Below, piece by piece: positions 59,523 to 64,000 of a DNA stretch of 64,000 bases (positions are counted from its first letter, which is position 1; each line of letters begins with the position of its first letter). This DNA is from Botrytis cinerea B05.10 (taxonomy: Eukaryota; Ascomycota; Leotiomycetes; Helotiales; Sclerotiniaceae). A program made the position numbers and the translations under genes. Under the pieces are notes generated by a model. It was not told the origin of the DNA. It saw only the letters and a program-made list of their open reading frames with translations, and searched no databases. The DNA lies in NCBI RefSeq assembly GCF_000143535.2, contig NC_037323.1:682001-746000 (forward strand), given 5' to 3'.

Positions 59523-60882
59523 TTTCCTGAAATGTTATTTAGCTTCGAGGAGTGTGGAGGATTAAATGCGAGATGTATTGATTATGCAGTAGTATCGGAG
59601 GGGTACATATATGAGAATTAATCAAGAGAGAGTAAGCACAGCTTAAGCATTCAATGATAGATAACAAACAACTTTTTCGTCAAGACAAAGAAGGACACAG
59701 GAAGTGAGTAGCCTTTAGTAATAGTTGAAAAGTAGCTATATGGTAGAAGAGAAGAGAAGAGAAGAAGAAAGGTGTGCTTGGACTACTGGCTCAGAATTGG
59801 CCGAAAGGGAACCGATTCGCAGCATCTTTAAATATCCCAACATCAGCCAAACCTCCAACATACGAAACACTTTGCCATGGATGATGGGACTGGTGGACTC
59901 GTCCGCACCCCAATTGCCAAGATGTGAACGCGTCCATTGATGCTTCCAACCTCGATGGATTGCAAGGAGAAAGAGAAGTGCAGCATTCTAATTGAAGCAT
60001 TTTACCCACAAATCGATGTTTGAAGAGAAGAATCTGAAGTTTGGAAAGGGCAATCAACTTACAACTTGTATGATACTGGAGTCTCACGATGATCGAAATT
60101 CATCCGACGGAGTTTCGAGATGTTGAAAATCCCCCACTTTGAATTCCCATCTGCCCCTCACTGCACACAGCACCAGTGGACTTTCGGGGCCGCTTTATTA
60201 TTATGTCTGTCCTCACATATCAGACCTCGCACCTCGTACCTCGTACCTTGTCCTTCCGTGCATCGGTTCGTTCCTGTTGTGATCAAGCTTTTCATCATGG
60301 CGGCTTATCGAGCCAACCAATACCATGTATGCAGATTATCAAGAGCCATCGATAAGACAGGGAGACAGACAGAGAGCGTCGAAGGAAGAAAAAAACACAT
60401 TCACATTCACATTCACATTCACAGCTCCCTCCGACTTCGCCCAACGAATCTTCAAACCGTTGCCATTCCCACTCCCTGCTCCACCCATGTTGGCAGTTCA
60501 ACTCGTCATCCATCCATCCAAACGCATTGGACATGATCTATTAATAAGCTGGTGACCGATAGGTATGCTACGAAGTGCAGGTATTGTATTATCAATCGAA
60601 AATAACGGCGATCCAAGACCCTTGCTGTGCGACATAGCAAATCGAGAATATCCTGCCTTGCAATTACAAGCTACCGTTTGACAACCAAGCAAGCAACACG
60701 CAAGCAAGCTCAATCGATCTGCTGCTCGCGAAAGCTTACTCGCATCTCGGCTGCGTCTCTCTGTCTTGTCGTTGGGGACTCCATTGTGAATTTCAGACGA
60801 ACGTCAGACAAGACCAGACAAGACTTAATGTTTGCAACAGACTCGCGCATTGGTGACCAGTTAGCCTATATAGGCAATCGAA
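59523..60882. other. Divergent region between GT8 and mitochondrial carrier genes
   Basis: Holds both promoters. Includes tandem ACATTC hexamers near 60395-60420. No gene recognised. Confidence 0.55.
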
Positions 60883-62087
60883 ATGGCTACGAGTGAGTCT
60901 GCCACCATGTCGCGGCTGCAAACAGGAGGGAATATTACCGATGGCGGGGAGAAAGTGGCAGAGAAGAAGAGAGAGGCAAAGAATTATAGAGGATTTGTGG
61001 CGGGTGTGTTTTCGGGAGTTTCGAAGCTTACTGGTATGACAATTTACAATTCGATGTTTCCTTGCTTGCGAATTTAGACGCTGTTTATATTTTGGAGAGA
61101 AAATGCTGGGCCATTTGTGAATTGCAAATTGAATTGTCAATCGGGATTGCTATCTATCTTATAATAAAGAAAAAAAAAGAAAAAAAAGCTAACTATATAC
61201 CATCAACAGTTGGACATCCATTCGACACCATAAAAGTCCGTCTCCAAACCTCCACATCATCCCAATTCAACGGACCACTCCAATGTCTTCTCCTCACCAT
61301 CCGCAACGAAGGCTTCACCGGTCTCTACAAAGGTGCCACTCCCCCTTTAGTAGGCTGGATGTTCATGGATAGCATAATGCTCGGGTCCCTAACCTTCTAC
61401 CGCAAACTCCTCCACCAAACCCTCTTTTCCCCCTCCCGCATGGCCGCCACCCCATCAAGTCTTGCGCGTCCCGATAATTCTCTGACACCCTCTCAAATCC
61501 ACAAACTGCCCACTATAGGCCACGCCCTCGCCGGTGTCATGGCAGGCGCAACCGTAAGTTTCATTGCAGCCCCTGTCGAACACCTGAAAGCACGTCTACA
61601 AATCCAATACTCGAGTAAGAAATCCGAACGTCTATACAGCGGTCCCATCGATTGCGCACGTAAAATTTACCGATTTCACGGTATCCCAGGCCTTTACCAT
61701 GGCCTTTCTGCTACACTTTTCTTCCGTTCCTTTTTCTTCTTTTGGTGGGGTTCTTACGACGTTTTCACACGTCTGTTGTCCGAAAAAACACAACTGAGTA
61801 CCCCCGCCGTTAATTTCTGGGCCGGCGGTCTCTCGGCACAGGTTTTCTGGATGACGAGTTACCCGAGTGATGTAGTCAAACAAAGAATTATGACGGATCC
61901 ACTAGCCGGTGGATTGGGAGATGGGGTGCGCAGATTTCCCAATTGGAAAAGTGCGGCGAAGGAGGTGTATAGGGAGAGCGGTTGGAAAGGGTATTGGAGA
62001 GGCTTCTTACCCTGTTTCTTGAGGGCTTTCCCCGCGAACGCGGTTGCGCTAGTCGCGTTTGAGGGCGTTATGAGGGCGTTGCCTTGA
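60883..62087 (+). CDS. Mitochondrial carrier family (SLC25) protein
   Basis: Two exons (60883-61033, 61210-62087) give 342 aa. The 176-bp intron (GTATGA...CAG) restores VGHPFDTIKVRLQT, the first carrier signature. The second and third signatures are APVEHLKARLQ and YPSDVVKQRIM, so all three ~100-residue repeats with PX[DE]XX[KR]X[RK] are present. The N-terminus is hydrophilic. An insert of ~40 residues follows helix 2. Residue patterns resemble the Ymc1/carnitine/amino-acid branch, but the transported solute cannot be assigned. Located in the inner mitochondrial membrane. The start is the first ATG in the open first exon. Confidence 0.9.
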
Positions 62088-63859
62088 TGTGTATGCTCAT
62101 ACGCAGCTGCATATGTTGTCCAGTGACGAGGATTCCAGGGGTTAGGAAAGTCGTAGGAAAGAGTGTAAGATATTGTATAGCGAGAGATGGAAAGCATGCA
62201 TGTATGGCGTTAGGAATTACATATCTATTTTGCGGGAGATAGACAGACATCATCTCCAATCAACTAGAGGAACCGGAGGGAAGTTCATTCATCCCCATAA
62301 TGATTTATATGAGAGGTGTGGTATATGAGATGCATAGATGGAAGATAGGAAAGAATACTGGTAGAAACATGCTTGGAAGCATGGCAGCATAGCGACATAT
62401 ACGGATAGGTCAGATGGATATACGCCTTACATCTTACTTTCCATCTATCTATCTATCTATCGCTCGACAAACACAAATAAAGTGTCACTGTCTAGCGCAG
62501 TCGTGCAGTGCAACAGTACAAATTAGCGTTGGCAGAACTAGAATGAGAAGGAGGTGTTAGAAGGAGATGTGGGAAGGAGATGTGAGAAATAGAAGTAGAT
62601 GCAACTCAACTCAAATCAATCCAAAATCAAATCAAGATTATCGACAGGAGCAATTAACCGTTCTTCACACTGCATCTACAGCCTAGTAATATACGAAGGT
62701 ATTGATTATTCATGGCTTTGACTTCATGATATGAAATGAAACAGAACGGGATACAACAGATTGACTACCTGAAATATACACATGTTGATGGCGAGACGGC
62801 GAGAAGAAATCTAGACTCCATGATATATGCCCTCTGTCTCCGCGTGTAGAAGAAAAGGAGGACGGGAAGGCGATGTCGATTTCAAATCGGGGAAGAACAT
62901 ATCACGAACCATAAAATATATCCGAGAGATTTGGATGGTTATGTGTTTCATTTCTCTATTAATCAATCACTCGCTTCGTATCATATCTCAATCTTCCACC
63001 TTCGCTTCAACTGCCGAATACTCCCACACTACCCTCCGTCCGATATCATCCTCCTGCATGCGCAGTGACATGCATACTCCAAACGTTCTCTTTATCCCCT
63101 ACTACGTATCCCCCTTCCCCTCAATAGAATCTAGAATGAAACCAACAACCGCCAGAGTGAAGCGAGGTCAACCAACTAATTGCATGAAAAATTCAAAAAC
63201 ATATCCCATCCCCAAGTTCGTTTCTCTCATTCCAATCAGTCAATACCCATCCTTGAAATATTAGATTAAACTCCCTTTGTTCTCTCCATCCTCCTCTCCA
63301 TGCAATTGTAACTCCCTCCACTGTCGTTCAACATCGTATAAAGGCAGAGCTGTGAATTGTGCGCATTGTATATCCTCGAGTGAAGAGAAACAATTGGAGA
63401 AGATGATGCCGCCAGCTGTCTGATCAAGAGAGAAGTCGTGTATGAACAGCTAATTGATGCGGATCGCGTCTCCAATAGATCAATACGCTTGTTGTATTAT
63501 ACAAGCCATCTTATATTCGAAAATTCGACGAAAAATCTCTCATCGGCCCTCGAATCAAATAATTAAGAAAAGAAAGAAAAAAGAAAAAAGCGTGTTAAAG
63601 AAGTGTGTGGGTATTTTGGCGAAAAGAAATTTGCTCCATATGCGGTGTAAGATGGAGCTTTTGTCTGGCGTCGCTGGGACGTCTCATAAAAAGACCAGAA
63701 TCAGATGCGGTTGAATATTTTCAAGGCGGACTAATATTCACCGCAGCAGATGGTCGTAGTTATATTAACGGGGGTTCTGTGCTGCTCAGATAGAGAGGGG
63801 TCATGCTTTTTCTGGGGGGAATCTTGAAGGCTTGGCTCCGAACAGACAGAGGTTAATTA
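62088..63859. other. Convergent 3' spacer (1.8 kb)
   Basis: Lies between the 3' ends of the carrier and the G-alpha gene. Contains a short (CTAT)n run near 62440-62460. Short ORFs at 62827-63264 and 63454-63793 have no recognisable family text. Confidence 0.55.
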
Positions 63860-64000
63860 TCAAAGGATCAGCTTTTGAAGATTTCTCTGTATGATCATGT
63901 CTTGTACGGAGCTCATTGTGACCTTGAGGAGATCGGTATCGGTGGCGTTTGTAAAATGGCCATAAACTTCGCGTCCAGGGCTTCGGTTCAGAGCAATAAA
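63860..64000 (-). CDS. Heterotrimeric G-protein alpha subunit, C-terminal 46 residues (partial)
   Basis: The minus strand is open from the window end to TGA at 63862-63860. The text REVYGHFTNATDTDLLKVTM followed by SSVQDMIIQRNLQKLIL is the fungal G-alpha C-terminus: the guanine-contacting G5 loop (here TNATDT, usually TCATDT), then the receptor-contacting helix. G-alpha subunits relay signals from seven-helix receptors at the plasma membrane. The divergent end without the CaaX-distance cysteine suggests the group-II (GNA-2-like) fungal class; this subclass call is tentative. The rest of the gene lies outside. Confidence 0.85.
   Translation of the reverse strand, partial: FIALNRSPGREVYGHFTNATDTDLLKVTMSSVQDMIIQRNLQKLIL

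Overview
The window is nuclear DNA of a filamentous ascomycete. The evidence is short introns (about 50-100 bp, GTAAGT/GTATGT donors, CTAAC/CTGAC branch sites, YAG acceptors), fungal protein families (Atg2, RPB2, NCS1 permease, CBM1-bearing GH5 and GH6 cellulases, DUF4246, DUF7730, DUF3425) and long AT-rich spacers. The secreted cellulases and pectate lyase fit a plant-associated Leotiomycete of the Botrytis/Sclerotinia kind; that placement is inference.

Layout. 1-4401: 3' part of ATG2. 4402-8810: long spacer full of microsatellites. 8811-9565: a small ubiquitin-like/AN1 zinc-finger gene whose ubiquitin-like part ends in LRGG. 12.9-16.4 kb: two adjacent decayed genes (DUF7730-like, DUF4246) broken by TAA/TAG codons. 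18.1-19.3 kb: zinc alcohol dehydrogenase. 20.3-24.2 kb: RPB2, complete with three exons. 24.9-27.9 kb: three housekeeping genes, PET117 and VMA10 (divergent, both tiny and spliced) and a TGL2-like mitochondrial lipase. 29.0-30.2 kb: secreted pectate lyase. 31.4-32.7 kb: SRAP/HMCES gene whose catalytic Cys2 lies in a separate 27-nt first exon. 33.9-36.0 kb: uracil-permease-like NCS1 transporter. 38.1-40.0 kb: an unidentified small gene with an in-frame stop, and an SDR. 40.4-46.3 kb: accessory patch with an 18-bp tandem array, a small TIR element, a CocE/NonD hydrolase pseudogene, an intact CENP-B-HTH/DUF3425 gene, a 35-bp palindrome and an NmrA pseudogene. 47.2-48.1 kb: second SDR. 50.4-56.5 kb: GH5 and GH6 cellulases, same strand, both with N-terminal CBM1. 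58.4-59.5 kb: GT8 glycosyltransferase. 60.9-62.1 kb: mitochondrial carrier. 63.9-64.0 kb: 3' end of a G-protein alpha-subunit gene.

Working together. The pectate lyase, GH5 endoglucanase and GH6 cellobiohydrolase form a small plant-cell-wall-degrading set. Most other genes are housekeeping: autophagy lipid transfer, transcription, complex IV assembly, V-ATPase and abasic-site protection. No classical biosynthetic cluster is visible. The broken genes carry mostly TAA/TAG stops at places where the family would have a coding residue, which fits CpA-to-TpA (RIP-like) decay, but this was not measured. Exon structures were derived by hand from splice signals, reading phase and family conservation.
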